Origin: Armillaria gallica
Lineage: Eukaryota; Basidiomycota; Agaricomycetes; Agaricales; Physalacriaceae
DNA: 64,000 bases
Assembly: GCA_037576215.1 (NCBI GenBank)
Contig: JBANDB010000001.1
Span: forward strand, 7,812,001 to 7,876,000
Direction of reading: 5' to 3'
Both the position numbers and the translations under genes were made by a program. The notes beneath the pieces are model-generated. The model was not told the DNA's origin. It did no database searches and was given only the letters and a program-made list of their open reading frames with translations. Positions 21,027 to 31,635 of the stretch are shown here, one piece after another; the first letter of the stretch is position 1, and each line of letters starts with the position of its first letter.

Positions 21027-22298
21027 ATGAAAGCCCTGTTGGACAGCGGCTGCACTGGGAGCGCAATCAATCGTGCCTACATACTCGAGCATGGGCTTGA
21101 CACAAAGAAGGCAGTAGTACCCATCCCAGTCTACAACACCGACGGAACCCGCAATCAGGGCGGAGACATCACTGAGTTCGTAGAACTCTGTGTGAAGATA
21201 GGAGACCACTGCGAGTGCATCGACCTTGCAGTAACTAATCTCGGAAAGAAAGACATTTACCTCGGGCACGACTGGCTCAAGTGCCACAACCCAAGCATCA
21301 ACTGGAAAACCGGGAACATCATCTTTGGATGCTGCCAATGTGTCAAGAACCACATCAAACTCCCCAACATGGACCCTGACAACCACTGGGACAAAGAACT
21401 CGAAGAAGGTGACACCATTCTCACTGTCCAAATGGAGGAGGAACTGGTCATCCACTCCATGCACCATGCGAACAACCTGGTGGCCAAAGCTAACGCCGAC
21501 AAACCCAAGAAGACTTTTGAAGAAATGGTACCAGAGCACTATCACTCCTTCCGCGACCTATGCTCAAAAGAGAACTTCGACGAACTCCCCGAACGAAAGC
21601 CATGAGGCCATGCCATTGAACTCATCCTGAACATGAAATCAACCTTGGACTGCAAGATCTACCCCTTGAACTGAAACGAACAGGAACAGCTCAACAAGTT
21701 CCTCAACGAAAACTTGGAATCCGGGCACATCCGTCCTTCCAAGTCTCTGTTTGCCTCCCCCTTCTTCTTTGTCAAGAAAAAGGATGGCATGCTGTGACCA
21801 GTACAGGACTACTGCAAGCTCAATGAGATGACCATGAAGAACTGTTACCCATTACCACTCATCTCTGAACTCATTGACAAATTGCATGGTGCCAAGTACT
21901 TCACAAAACTCGACATCCATTGGGGATACAACAACGTCCGGATCAAGGAGGGAGATGAGGAAAAGGCTGCCTTCTGCATGAACCGAGGGCTCTTTGAGCT
22001 GACCATCATGTTTTTCAGGCTCACCAACTCTCCCATGACCTTCCAGTGGATGATGAACGACATCTTCAAGGACCTGATTGCCGAGGGCAAGGTCACCATC
22101 TACTTGGACGATATCCTGATCTTCTCCAAGGACTTGGGGGAGCACCAACAGATCGTGAGGCATGTTTTTCAACGACTCCGCAAGAACAAGCTCTTCCTCA
22201 AGGCAGAAAAGTGTGAGTTCGAAGTACTTGAAACGGAATACCTTGGTGTCATCATCAGTCAGGACTCTATTCGAATGGATCCCATCAAGGTTGCAGGA
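21027..22298 (+). pseudogene. Protease and N-terminal half of reverse transcriptase, element 1
   Basis: Protease: ALLDSGCTGSAINRAY (D-S-G catalytic motif, 21033-21080) and DIYLGHDWLKCHNP. Linker and RT entry: FDELPERKP, then FFFVKKKDG near 21763. RT core: [14 protein letters not shown] (first catalytic Asp), [11 protein letters not shown] and [13 protein letters not shown] (YLDD box, about 22100). TGA stops occur at 21603, 21671 and 21796, where Trp or Arg codons are expected. The frame is cut at 22298 after IKVAG by element 2 and resumes at 32433 with IAEWPMPQRKKELQSF. Confidence 0.95.
22294..22298. other. Target-site duplication CAGGA of element 2, left copy
   Basis: CAGGA precedes the left LTR of element 2 and recurs at 32428-32432. 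Removing 22299-32427 and one copy restores the reverse-transcriptase frame of element 1. Confidence 0.95.
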
Positions 22299-22721
22299 TG
22301 TTATGATTTATTCGTTTTTTCCCTTATCTTATCTTATCACAGGAAACCGCACCGACTGGGCCGCTGATCACAGGAGTAACAAGGGCTACAAGATGACATT
22401 CCCATGTTATCGCCTCGTTGTCGCACCATATCGCTTCACTATTGTGTGCCCATACGTTCTCGCTCCAACGACGCAAGTTCGTGAACCTTATCTTTCTTAC
22501 ACGGTCTATTATTAGAACCCTCACTTCGCATACTTAAGTAGTAGCTCTCACTGTATGTACCCCAGCTTCGAGCTAACTTTAATCTATACCGAAACTATCG
22601 CTTAATTCCTCACGGACAGCTAAAGACTTGGCCTTAACGCCTATTGTTTAAGGGACTCATCGGTGACTGCCCGAACGCGAGACAGCCATTGTTTACCCTT
22701 GATAGGAGTTCAGGTTTAATA
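22299..22721 (+). repeat. 5' LTR of element 2
   Basis: 423 bp, TGTTATGATTTATTCG...GGTTTAATA, paired with 32005-32427. It shares its first ten bases and the cttatcttatcttatc tract with the element 1 LTR. It ends in TAATA instead of the usual TAACA; the related LTR of element 3 continues past this point and ends TCTAACA, so this LTR family may have been shortened. Confidence 0.97.
22531..22576 (+). promoter_or_regulatory. TATA-like box and predicted transcript start of element 2
   Basis: tacttaag at 22531-22538 is followed about 33 bp later by agcttcgagctaa (22564-22576), an exact 13-base complement of the priming site at 22723-22735. Same layout as in element 1. Confidence 0.55.
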
Positions 22722-22722
22722 A

Positions 22723-22735
22723 TTAGCTCGAAGCT
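22723..22735 (+). other. Putative self-primer binding site of element 2
   Basis: ttagctcgaagct starts 2 bases after the LTR and is exactly complementary to 22564-22576 inside the LTR. It is identical to the site in element 1 although the LTR bodies differ strongly, which argues for selection on the pairing. Confidence 0.65.
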
Positions 22736-22764
22736 TACCCTTGCTCCCTAACCGGAGCCTACAG

Positions 22765-23028
22765 ATGTCGACGACACTCGAGATTCTACTATCGGCAGTC
22801 TACCTCGGTGTCGGACTAGCGTTCTTCGCAGCCACACTCGTATTGGCCATTATACACTACCAAAGGACAACTCGTTGCAGACGCAACAGAAGGATTCAAT
22901 ACCCCCCACCACCCATAAACTATGTCCTCCCACAGCAGCCACCACCGGCGCACTTCTACCCACCCTTACCGCTGATGAGCCTAGACTTCCGTGGCAACAG
23001 CAACACCCAAAACTCGGAGAGAGCTTAG
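22765..23028 (+). CDS. Small single-pass membrane protein (87 aa) in the leader of element 2
   Basis: ATG at 22765, stop TAG at 23026-23028. Residues 8-32 form one hydrophobic helix (LSAVYLGVGLAFFAATLVLA...), followed by a strongly basic stretch (RTTRCRRNRR) and then a proline-rich tail (PPPPINYVLPQQPPPAHF). By the positive-inside rule the C-terminal tail would face the cytosol. No known domain. Its place, directly after the primer site and about 1.9 kb before gag, matches the tiny membrane ORFs of element 1 without sequence identity. The frame is free of stops in an element whose pol has several, which hints at constraint but does not prove it. Confidence 0.65.
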   Translation: MSTTLEILLSAVYLGVGLAFFAATLVLAIIHYQRTTRCRRNRRIQYPPPPINYVLPQQPPPAHFYPPLPLMSLDFRGNSNTQNSERA

Positions 23029-24754
23029 GCAATTAACGTAGCAACACAGCAATCAAGGCAATATGTTTGTGAGTGGTTCGGTGCACCTCCGTGCGGTCAA
23101 TTCCTCAATAACACAAGATACACTGCGACTTTCAGTCAGCGAAGTAGTACTCTTGGTCAAGGAGTACTAATAGACGTTGGCTGTAAGCCAGGAAGGATCT
23201 CGATAAACGAGATGGGACGGAATCTGGTATGACTTGAATACCAAGAAACCGCAATAGAAACTGCGAAAATGATCTAGAGACTACGAAAATGGGTCTAGAA
23301 ATCGTAGCAATGCTCTAGAAATCGTAGCAATGCGCTAGAAATCGTGGGGATGGACTGGAAAACGTGTGGAAGGACTAGAAAACGTTGCAATGCTCTAGTA
23401 ATCGTGGGGGAGGGCGAGTAATCGTGTGGAAGGACTGGTAATCGTAGCAATGCTTTAGAAATCGTAGCAACACGCTAGAAATCGTTGCGATGCTCTAGAA
23501 ATCGTGGCAATGGACTAGAAGACGTCGAAATAGCCTAGTAAACGTGGCTTGGGGTGTACCTAATATTGTGAGTCGAAACAATAGCAATAAACGTACGGAG
23601 ACTGCAAGAAACTGGTAGAAATTGTAGCAACTGAGGTACTGAGTGGGGTGCTGCGGCAATAGATGCATGGCAACTCCGAACAATGATAAAGACGAGGGTG
23701 ATCCTATGGAGCTGAACTGGGCCTACACGGAGGCAATACTGAACTGGATGATGAAAACGATGGCAATGTAGAAGGTGAAAGTGTTGAAACAATCCTATGT
23801 GGTGAAAGTGAAGCGATGTTGTGGCATTAAAAGACAAAAGCAAGTTATTGACGCAAGATTTCGTGTATTGGTGCAACCAACAACGTTTAAAGAGTAAAGC
23901 AAGCGGTGGGGAATAACTTGGAGTAACTGTAGCTGACTGGTAATGCCATAGCCTCATCAACTGGGTAAGAACTAGCTCTAAAAATGCGGTATCTACCTAG
24001 TTTTTATACTACAAGTACGATTTTATAAATAGAATATTCTTCGAAGCCTTAGTAAGGCTGTAAGTCCTTGGCTTTTGTAATAGCTGTAGTAAACATATGG
24101 TATCTGTGGTTCTAAAGTAACAGCAAGTCCTCGACGTTGCTGTGTATGGATGCGAACCGTGTGGTTTTATTGAGCAATGAGCGGATCATAAGGTGCTGTG
24201 TAGCTGCGGATTATTGAGCTGCAGTTGCTGTGCTGAGGTGTATGCATGGGGCAACGATAATTCGAAGTCTTGGCACTGTAACAGCCTTAGTAAACGCGGT
24301 CTATAGTTGCCGTAGCTGTAATTATCGTAGCTGGGAGGGTACTCGCGTCAATCACGTCATTTCATTAAATGATTGATGGGCACATCAACCAGATGCTTCT
24401 GAGTGATGTAGCAACCCCATTTTAGGATGATTGTCGATCAAAGATGTCTTGCCATGATGGGATATGGTAATTGTGATGCGAGGTGAGCTGGGAAGGATAA
24501 CGGAGTGTGTGAGGAGTGGTTGTTATGGTTTTAGGATTGTATCTGAATGTTTGTGGCCTATACTGCGAAAATCCGTGGTATTATCAAGTGTGTGAGGATT
24601 ATAATGGTGTCGTTTTGAAGGTATTGGGTGATGGATGGCTAAATCTGCGAATTCTGAGTGTACAGAGCCTGGAGGCTCATCACCGCCATGAGCCCCAGCT
24701 ATCGACGAGCACTCTAGCCTCGACGGGGGAAACAAAGAAGACGTTCCTGGGGAG
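23029..24754. other. Long non-coding leader of element 2
   Basis: About 1.7 kb between the membrane ORF and gag. It contains a minisatellite (23256-23560) and then A/T-rich sequence with no convincing ORF. Two short words here, tagtttttatactacaa (about 23998) and cagagcctggaggctcatca (about 24662), recur in the same order near 57688 and 58260. A plus-strand frame at 24516-25208 overlaps the gag start but does not resemble gag. Confidence 0.5.
23256..23560 (+). repeat. Minisatellite of about 20-21 bp units in the element 2 leader
   Basis: Roughly fourteen imperfect units with consensus near aatcgtagcaatgctctaga, for example at 23299, 23319 and 23460. The trinucleotide atcgt or acgt recurs every 20-21 bases. 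Units vary by substitution. There are no unique spacers, so it is a tandem repeat and not a CRISPR array. Confidence 0.85.
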
Positions 24755-25708
24755 GTGGAGGTCGGCGTTCAGGAAGGAAGCAATGGAGGTTCTACCAGAG
24801 CAAGACTCCCCTTTATCGAGCTTTCTACCAACCCACCCTCCCCTCACCAGTCCGCCGGCGCTACCCCCCATCCAGCAACACGAGACGTTCCTACCGCTGC
24901 AGACTTGGCAAGGTACCTCGTCCGACTCGGCTTGGGGTGACCAGGCCCAAGCGCGTCCCCAAACGCTGAGCCGTCTGCCAGCAGTCGTCCTGGGGGTAGC
25001 AGGGCACCAGCAGTCACCCCCGACCCTTATGAGATTCGCATCAGTTCCACTTCCGAGCTCGACCTCATCTGGGACAACCTCAACCTCCCCATTAGTGCCT
25101 TCTTCCCCTACCACCCAAATCCCTATGCCGCCCCTCACTACTGGGATACCCCAGTACGAATCACGACATCATCTCCCACTCCCCCAGTCGCCAGTGGACA
25201 GTCTTTGACGCCCGAGTTCCCTTCTCGAGGAGCTCCAGAGACCTCAAACAGGCTCGCCATTCCAAGGCAAAGGAGGGAGCTGCCAAGGTCGGCGGCTGAC
25301 ATCGCAGAGGAGCTCGACACGCGATACCAGGTCGACGAGCAGGGACTCAACTGGTATGGCCGTGAAAGGAGAAGAGCAGAGGCAGAGCGGATTGCAGAGT
25401 TCAGAAGAATCGATGTCGAGGCAGGAAGGATCGAGGCGAGCAACTTCCCCAGCATCGATGACCGGGGAGAGACGGTATACCACACTGCCAGTAGCTCCAG
25501 AACTGAGGTACCCACCACTGAGGAGTATGCCAATGGCATCAGAGGAAGAAGCCCCTCTCCAAGCCCCGTCCCTACCCTCGAGGTCCCGAACACTCCCCCA
25601 GCCGACCACCCCGATAACCATCGCCCGGGCACTATACCTCCTGTCAACAGGCAAGCTGGTTCAGGTCCCCGCCGTCCTCCTCGCCGCGTCCCTAGAGGAG
25701 CTCTTTGA
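24755..25708 (+). pseudogene. N-terminal part of Gag, element 2, in a different frame from the core
   Basis: A frame opening at ATG 24755 is Pro/Ser-rich, meets a TGA at 24938, and continues as a charged region (PRSAADIAEELDTRYQVDEQ, RRRAEAERIAEFRRIDVE) to a stop at 25706-25708. The charged, helix-like composition looks protein coding. The Gag core is in another frame that overlaps it from 25356; the natural switch is near 25620-25640, where PDNHRPGTIPP in this frame faces PITIARALYLL in the core frame. A one-base indel is the simplest explanation; programmed shifting is the alternative. Confidence 0.55.
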
Positions 25709-27173
25709 GCACTTCAGGGAAGAATTACTAGCAGATCTGGATTGGGCCTTGACGCCGGCTGGGAGAGATTACGCGCATTACGGATATAGTTATATATTAA
25801 AGGAAGAAGCTGCTCATTTTGCCTGTGTCGCCTACAATATGATTCATCAAGATTGCCATGCTGAAGTACTAGCCAGGTACCAACGGCCTGAGGTCATCTT
25901 ACCGCCGATAACGTATACACCGGAACCTATGGAAGACGAACTGCCAGTAGCACCGCCGCGGGTTGCCGTGCCTGAATACCCAAGGTGGCAACCGGGCTAT
26001 GCCACCGCAGCACCAAGCTATGCTTACCCCCGAGGATATGGACCGCCAGGCACACAAGGGCGACCTAGACTCTTCGCCGCCGCAAATGCCGATGACGGCG
26101 CCGGATCCTCCAACGCGCCCCCATCGCCTAGTAAGCCACAGCCACCTTCTGGACCACCGGTGGTGCCACCTGCTGTCCCTCAGAGGTGGGCTCCCCCACG
26201 ATACCCACCGCCACCCAGACCTCCAGACCCACCTGCACCATGGACCCTCACTGCGGATAACCCAGGACCGTGGGTGACACTGAAACCCAACATGGTCAAG
26301 GAACCAGAGAACTTCAATGGCGATTCCAACGACATCATGCGCTTCTTCTCCCAATGCGACATGTACTTCTCAATTTTCCCCCAGCACTTCTACTATCACC
26401 CTCACAAAGTCATCTTCTGCGCCTCAAGATTCGGCAAGGATGCCCAAGTATGGTGGGAACTGTGTGCGTGGGAACTAGGAAGGGATGACCAAGGGTTCCA
26501 ATTATACCCGGCCTACGAGCAGTTCATGGAAGAGGTCAGGCGGCGATTCTGGAAGGACGCGAACACAGAGATCAAGCTCGCACAGTGGGAACAGCTCAGG
26601 CAGAGCACCTTCCCCAACGGTGACTTGTTCTTCCAGCAGTTCGAATCACTAGCCTTTGAGGCAGGAGTCATCGGGATCGACCAGATGATGGTGGCCCAAG
26701 TCAAGAAGGCCTGTCGCTCAAGCGCTAAAGACATCATTTACGCGACAGACGGGGAACTCCCAGCAAACTACCACGAGTGGAAACAGCGCATACTGCAGAT
26801 TGATCATAACTGGAGAACAAGGAAGGCAGAGCGGGGGACTACCAAAGCAGCGGATTGGAAGCAGCAGGCGAAAGCCAACACGACCCTGACGACAAAGGGG
26901 AATCAACAGCAGCAGAGCAGTGTCCCGGAAAAGCAGATGGGGACTGGCACGATATACGGAGGGGCAGGCAAGCTGATGGACATCGATGCGGTACGTGCTA
27001 AGGCAAAGTGCTACCAATGCGGCCAACCCAGACACTTCAAACGGGATTGCCCTAAATCACCAAAGACGAAGGAGGAGGCGCTACGACGCTTCAATTTCTA
27101 CTGGGACCACATAGCAACGAATGAAAAGATGGACTCAAAAATCGAGGAGGTAAAAGGCAGCGCCAAGCAGTAA
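25356..27173 (+). CDS. Gag polyprotein core with CCHC zinc knuckle, element 2
   Basis: Open for 605 codons from ATG 25356 to TAA at 27171-27173. The first about 90 codons are probably out of frame with the true N-terminus (see 24755-25708). Then come a helical segment (ALYLLSTGKLVQVPAVLLAA), a proline-rich stretch (about residues 190-320), the Ty3-type capsid domain (EPENFNGDSNDIMRFFSQCD, AQVWWELCAWE, WKDANTEIKLAQWEQLRQST) and a C-terminal zinc knuckle CYQCGQPRHFKRDC (C-x2-C-x4-H-x4-C, about 27010-27051). Gag forms the particle and packages element RNA. This is the only long intact retroelement ORF in the window. Pol lies in another frame after the stop. Confidence 0.93.
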   Translation: MAVKGEEQRQSGLQSSEESMSRQEGSRRATSPASMTGERRYTTLPVAPELRYPPLRSMPMASEEEAPLQAPSLPSRSRTLPQPTTPITIARALYLLSTGKLVQVPAVLLAASLEELFEHFREELLADLDWALTPAGRDYAHYGYSYILKEEAAHFACVAYNMIHQDCHAEVLARYQRPEVILPPITYTPEPMEDELPVAPPRVAVPEYPRWQPGYATAAPSYAYPRGYGPPGTQGRPRLFAAANADDGAGSSNAPPSPSKPQPPSGPPVVPPAVPQRWAPPRYPPPPRPPDPPAPWTLTADNPGPWVTLKPNMVKEPENFNGDSNDIMRFFSQCDMYFSIFPQHFYYHPHKVIFCASRFGKDAQVWWELCAWELGRDDQGFQLYPAYEQFMEEVRRRFWKDANTEIKLAQWEQLRQSTFPNGDLFFQQFESLAFEAGVIGIDQMMVAQVKKACRSSAKDIIYATDGELPANYHEWKQRILQIDHNWRTRKAERGTTKAADWKQQAKANTTLTTKGNQQQQSSVPEKQMGTGTIYGGAGKLMDIDAVRAKAKCYQCGQPRHFKRDCPKSPKTKEEALRRFNFYWDHIATNEKMDSKIEEVKGSAKQ

Positions 27174-27178
27174 ACGAT

Positions 27179-28804
27179 TTGACTGACTCGGCGAAGAACT
27201 TGGTTTCATCGGGTGCACCTTCATTGCCTGGTTGTAATACTCATAGTACTTCTGTAGTTATCAATACACATTCAAATATACCCATTTGCGACTTAACCAC
27301 CAAGGGAGAAACCAAGAAAGAATCGAAACAGACAGATGGGGCCGCTGACCCTGGGACTGCGCAACTGGCTAAGCGTTCGCCAAGTAATCCATCGCAGACA
27401 AACGGATCGGACGATGAGTCGCCCACCACAGCGACACCTATCATAACGACGGGGGCTTGGCAGCATCCTAACGCTCAGGATGTCCCTCGATCGGATAGGA
27501 CAGAAGGAGGGGTCTCCTCAACTTCTGACGAAGCAACCCGAACCTCGAAGGGAGTGAACCCCTGGGATGGAAACCAGGGCAGAGCAGGCAACATCTCGCC
27601 GCCTCCTCCCCCGGGGGTAGGCTGTGCAGGGCGTACACCCGGTTTTCCTGAAGGAACAGAGGTGCCGATGGGCTCAGAACACCCAGATGGACCAGGGGTA
27701 ACCAGTACGGCTGGTAAGACTGACTCGTCGGCGCAGGCCAAACCTGGTGCCTCTGCATGTATTAGTGGCCAAGACCATGACGCCACCCCCGGGGAGCAGT
27801 TCTCCCACCTCGCCGACACAGGAACCTCAAGACGCGACTCCTTGAGATACGACTCGAAGGAATACCGCGCAGCTGATGAACCGGAGGTAGCCGCTAGCGC
27901 CCAGGCGGTGAATAGGGGGCATCCGGTAACTGTTGAAGAAATCCCTGACGATGAGGATGACACCAGTTTCCAACTAAATCAGAAGGTTAACCGAAAATCC
28001 CCTGTAGTGCCTGAGGAGACCCAGTCAACGGTAGCTGAACTGTCAGGTTCCGGTGCGAAGACTGAGAAGGTCCCACACACGTGGCTCAAACCATTTGAGG
28101 CAGAATGGATGTTGCGTGGCATCAAGGAAGCAAAAACAGAGTTGGAGGCAAGAGCGATCCTAAAGAACTGGATCCATAAAACTAGGGTCAAGGAGGTAGT
28201 CGACGAGATGATTGAGGGCTTGAGGAAAACCACATGTATCAACACGCTGGAATGGATGGATGAACTCCGACAGCCCCGACGCTACGTCTGCCGAGTGAGC
28301 GGGGGAGAGAAGGCCCTAACAACCAATGTTCGGATCGAGATCCCAGGGAGCCCCACCGGTATTATGTCGTCGGCTTTAATTGACAGCAGCTGCACTAGTA
28401 GCGCCATCGACCGAACCTTCGTCGAGAAGCATAGCATCCCTACCTGAGTGACAGCAGCGCCCATCACCGTATACAATGCGGACAGGTCGAAGAACAGCGC
28501 GGGGCAGATTACTGCCTTTGCCCAGCTGTGCGTCATCATCGGAGATCATACTGAAAGCGTAGATCTAGCCATCACCGATCTGAAGGATCGTGACGTCTTC
28601 CTCGGACATGATTGGTTAGTAAGGCACAACCTGCTAATCAATTGGCAAACCGGAAAAGTGATCTTCGCCCGATGCCAATGCCGCCACACCCCAATCCCGC
28701 TGCCGGACGCGGATCCATATGATAAATGGGATGAGGAGCTTGAAGAAGGCGATACCATCCTCATGATAAGCTTTGAGGAAGCCATTCACATTAGGGCCAT
28801 GTGA
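27179..28804 (+). pseudogene. Gag-pol linker and protease, element 2
   Basis: The linker frame (27179-28447) is Ser/Thr/Pro-rich with an acidic patch EIPDDEDDTSF and then a conserved helical block (HTWLKPFEAEWMLRGIKEAK). It has no ATG near its start and is in a different frame from Gag, so expression would need frameshifting. The protease motif is ALIDSSCTSSAIDRTF, with D-S-S where element 1 has D-S-G. TGA at 28446-28448 breaks the frame, and it then continues through DVFLGHDWLVRHN to another TGA at 28802-28804. Element 3 has both the D-S-S and the second TGA at the same place. Confidence 0.9.
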
Positions 28805-30360
28805 CACGTAGCAAATGATCTGGCAGCCAAGGCAAACGCAGACAAGAAAACCAAAACATTCGAAGAAATGGTTCCCGAGTGGTGCTGAGACTTCAAAGAC
28901 TTATTCGATAAAGAAAGCTTTGATGAACTCCCCGAACCGAAACCATGGGACCATGCCATTGAACTTATTCCAAACGCTAATGCCAACCTAGACTGCAAGG
29001 TCTACCCACTTAACCGAGAGGAGCAGGAGGAGTTGGACAAGTTCCTAGATGAAAATCTGGCCAGCGGAAGGATACGACCTTCCAAATCACCCATGGCTTC
29101 GCCGTTCTTCTTCGTCAAAAAGAAGGATGGAAAGCTGAGACCCGTTCAGGATTACCAGAAGCTCAATGAGATGACAATCAAGAACCGATACCCGCTCCCC
29201 TTAATCTTGGAACTCATGGACAAGCTACGAGGCGCCAAGTACTTTTCCAAGCTGGACGTTCGATGGGGATATAATAATGTTCGCATCAAGATGGGAGATG
29301 GGTGGAAGGCAGCCTTCAGAACCAACCGTGGCTTGTACGAGCCGACAGTTATGTTCTTTGGGCTCACCAACTCACCTGCCACCTTCCAATGGATGATGAA
29401 CAACATCTTCAAAGACCTCATCGCATCCGGAAAGGTTACCATCTACCTCGACGACATCCTCATTATGTCCAAAACCAAAGAGGAGCACCGTCGAATCACA
29501 CGAGAGGTACTAGTGACTCTACGGAGACACAAACTGTTCCTTAAAGCCGAGAAATGCGAGTTTGAAGTCCTCGAAATGGAGTACCTAGGCGTCATCATCA
29601 GCAAAGGCAGCATCTGCATGGACCCAGTCAAAATCAAGGGTATCCTCGATTGGCCGGTACCAACCAAGAAGAAGGAGCTGCAGTCGTTTTTGGGACTCAT
29701 GAACTTTTACCGACGCTTCATAAAGGACTACAGCAAAATTGTGAAGCCCATGACTCAGCTGACAGGCAACGATGCATGGAAATGGGGCAAGGCTCAGCAG
29801 GAGGTGTTTGAACAGCTGAAGAAACAATTGGCTGAGGACATCGTGCTTGCCACACCAACAAACGAGGGGAAGTTCAGAGTGGAAGCAGATGCTAGTGAAG
29901 GAGCCATCGGCGCCATACTCTCTCAGGAGCAGAATGGCAAGTGGAGGCCAGTTTCGTTCTTGTCTAAATCTCTTTCCGTTACTGAATGCAACTATGAGAT
30001 CTATGACAAAGAACTCCTGGCAATCATGCTCGCACTAGAAGAATGGAGGCACTACCTGATGGGCGCATACCAAGACTTCGAGATCTGGACAGACCACCAA
30101 AACCTCCAGTATTTCCGAAAGCCTCAGAAGGTGAACTGCCGTCAAGCTCGATGGATCACCGAGCTAGCGGAGTATCACTTCACCCTTCATCATAAAGCTG
30201 GAGTCGCCAACAAGAAAGCTGACCTCCTCTCTCGCCGAGCAGACCATGACCAGGGACAAGACGACAATGACCAAGTAGTTGTCCTGTCTCCCGAACACTT
30301 CTGGGCAATGATTATGCCCACCCTCGAAGAGACCCACCAGAGGGTGCAAGCCGCCACCTG
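28805..30360 (+). pseudogene. Reverse transcriptase and RNase H, element 2
   Basis: After the shared TGA the frame reads HVANDLAAKANA, meets TGA at 28887, then FDELPEPKPWDHAIELIP and the RT domain: [54 protein letters not shown] and [13 protein letters not shown] (catalytic YLDD, about 29440). RNase H follows with VEADASEGAIGAILSQ, YEIYDKELLAIMLALEEWRH and WTDHQNLQYF. The frame 29033-30361 (442 codons) is open, and all visible catalytic residues are kept. It ends at TGA 30359-30361, where element 3 has arginine (ATRKTHLW). Confidence 0.95.
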
Positions 30361-31635
30361 AAAAACCCACCTCTGGGACAACGCCGTCGCTGGCTCTGTC
30401 AACCATGACTGTGGCATGAAAATGAAGGATGGACTAGTCTGGTATGATGGCAGGATCTACGTTCCCTGAGACCACGCCCTACAAGGAGAAGTTATTGCCC
30501 GATCCCATGATCATATCACCGCCGGGAATCCAGGTATCGAAAAGACCAAAGAACTCGTACTACGAGAGTTCTGGTGGCCAAAGTTGAAAAAGGATGTCGA
30601 AACCTATGTACCAGCCTGCGAAACTTGTCAACGCACAAAAAGCAGCACTCAAGCAAAGGCGGCACCTCTTCACCCCAATGAAATACCTTCGCGCCCATGG
30701 ACTCACATCTCCGTCGACATGGTGACCGGATTACCTAAGAGCGATGGGCACGACACCATTTTGGTGATAGTAGATCGCTTCTTGAAGGAAATCATCCCGG
30801 TCGCATGTTCCACCGAATTGTCATCAGAAGGATGGGCAAAGATCTTACGAGACGAAGTATATGCCAAGCACGGAATGCCCCAGGTCGTCATCTCAGACAG
30901 GGGAACAGTATTCGTATCCAAATTCATGAAGGATCTCTATGACCTCCTTCAAATCAAAGGCAACGCATCAACGGCTTACCACCCCCAAACTGACGGGCAG
31001 ATGGAGAGGGTCAATCAAGAGATCGAAAAATACCTTCGCATGTTTGTCAACCATCTTCAGACCGACTGGGCGGAATGGCTCTCCCTCGCCACCTTCGCTC
31101 ACAACAATTGAACCCACTCCTCCACTGGCAAAAGTCCATTCGAAATCAACTATGGCTACAACCCCGATGTATTACCCGGGTCAAAAACCACAGCGCTGTT
31201 CCATACCCCTGCCTCCGCCACCTTCGTCTCCAAGATGCAAGAGATCCATGCCACTGCCAAACAATCCCTTGAAAAAGCTGCACTGCAAATGAAGGCACAG
31301 TACGACAAGTCAAAGCGCCCAGCCATCGAGTACAAAGTAGGCGACAAAGTCTGGCTTGACACATCCAATCTCCATCTCCCCCGTCCAAAGAAAAAACTTG
31401 ATGACAAGCGAATGGGCCCTTTCAAAATCAAAGACAAGAAAGGCGCCTCGGCGTATACCCTCGCTCTACCACCCAACTGGAAAATTCACCCAACCTTCAA
31501 CGAGCTGCTGCTTACACCATACACCCCTCCGGCATTCCCCAACCAAGAACAACCACCTCCTCTGCCACCAGACCTCATAGACGGCGAAGAACACTACGAA
31601 GTCGAGAAAGTCTTAGACATCAGACACCGATGAGT
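30361..31635 (+). pseudogene. Integrase, element 2
   Basis: The N-terminal zinc-binding region reads HDHITAGNPGIEKTKEL with CETCQRTK; the second histidine of the HHCC motif is asparagine (element 3 keeps HLG). The catalytic core has SVDMVTGLP (first Asp), VISDRGTVF (second Asp) and QTDGQMERVNQEIEKYL (Glu), then HPTFNELLLTPY in the C-terminal part. TGA stops occur at 30468 (YVP-stop-DHAL, arginine in element 3) and 31109 (HNN-stop-THSS, arginine in element 3). Integrase inserts the cDNA; this copy cannot make the full protein. Confidence 0.95.

Noticed and set aside
22299..22721. A tRNA primer for the chromoviruses
   Set aside because: The sequence after the LTR does not begin with TGG, while an exact complement lies at the predicted RNA 5' end.
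23256..23560. CRISPR-like array
   Set aside because: Units of 20-21 bp follow each other without unique spacers, in a fungal retroelement leader.
24516..25208. A 230-codon plus-strand ORF as a real protein
   Set aside because: It is Ser/Thr/Pro low complexity in a frame overlapping the gag N-terminus, whose other frame has charged helical segments; probably a shadow.
25138..26354. Long minus-strand ORFs opposite gag
   Set aside because: They mirror the GC-rich proline-coding strand of gag and show no domain.
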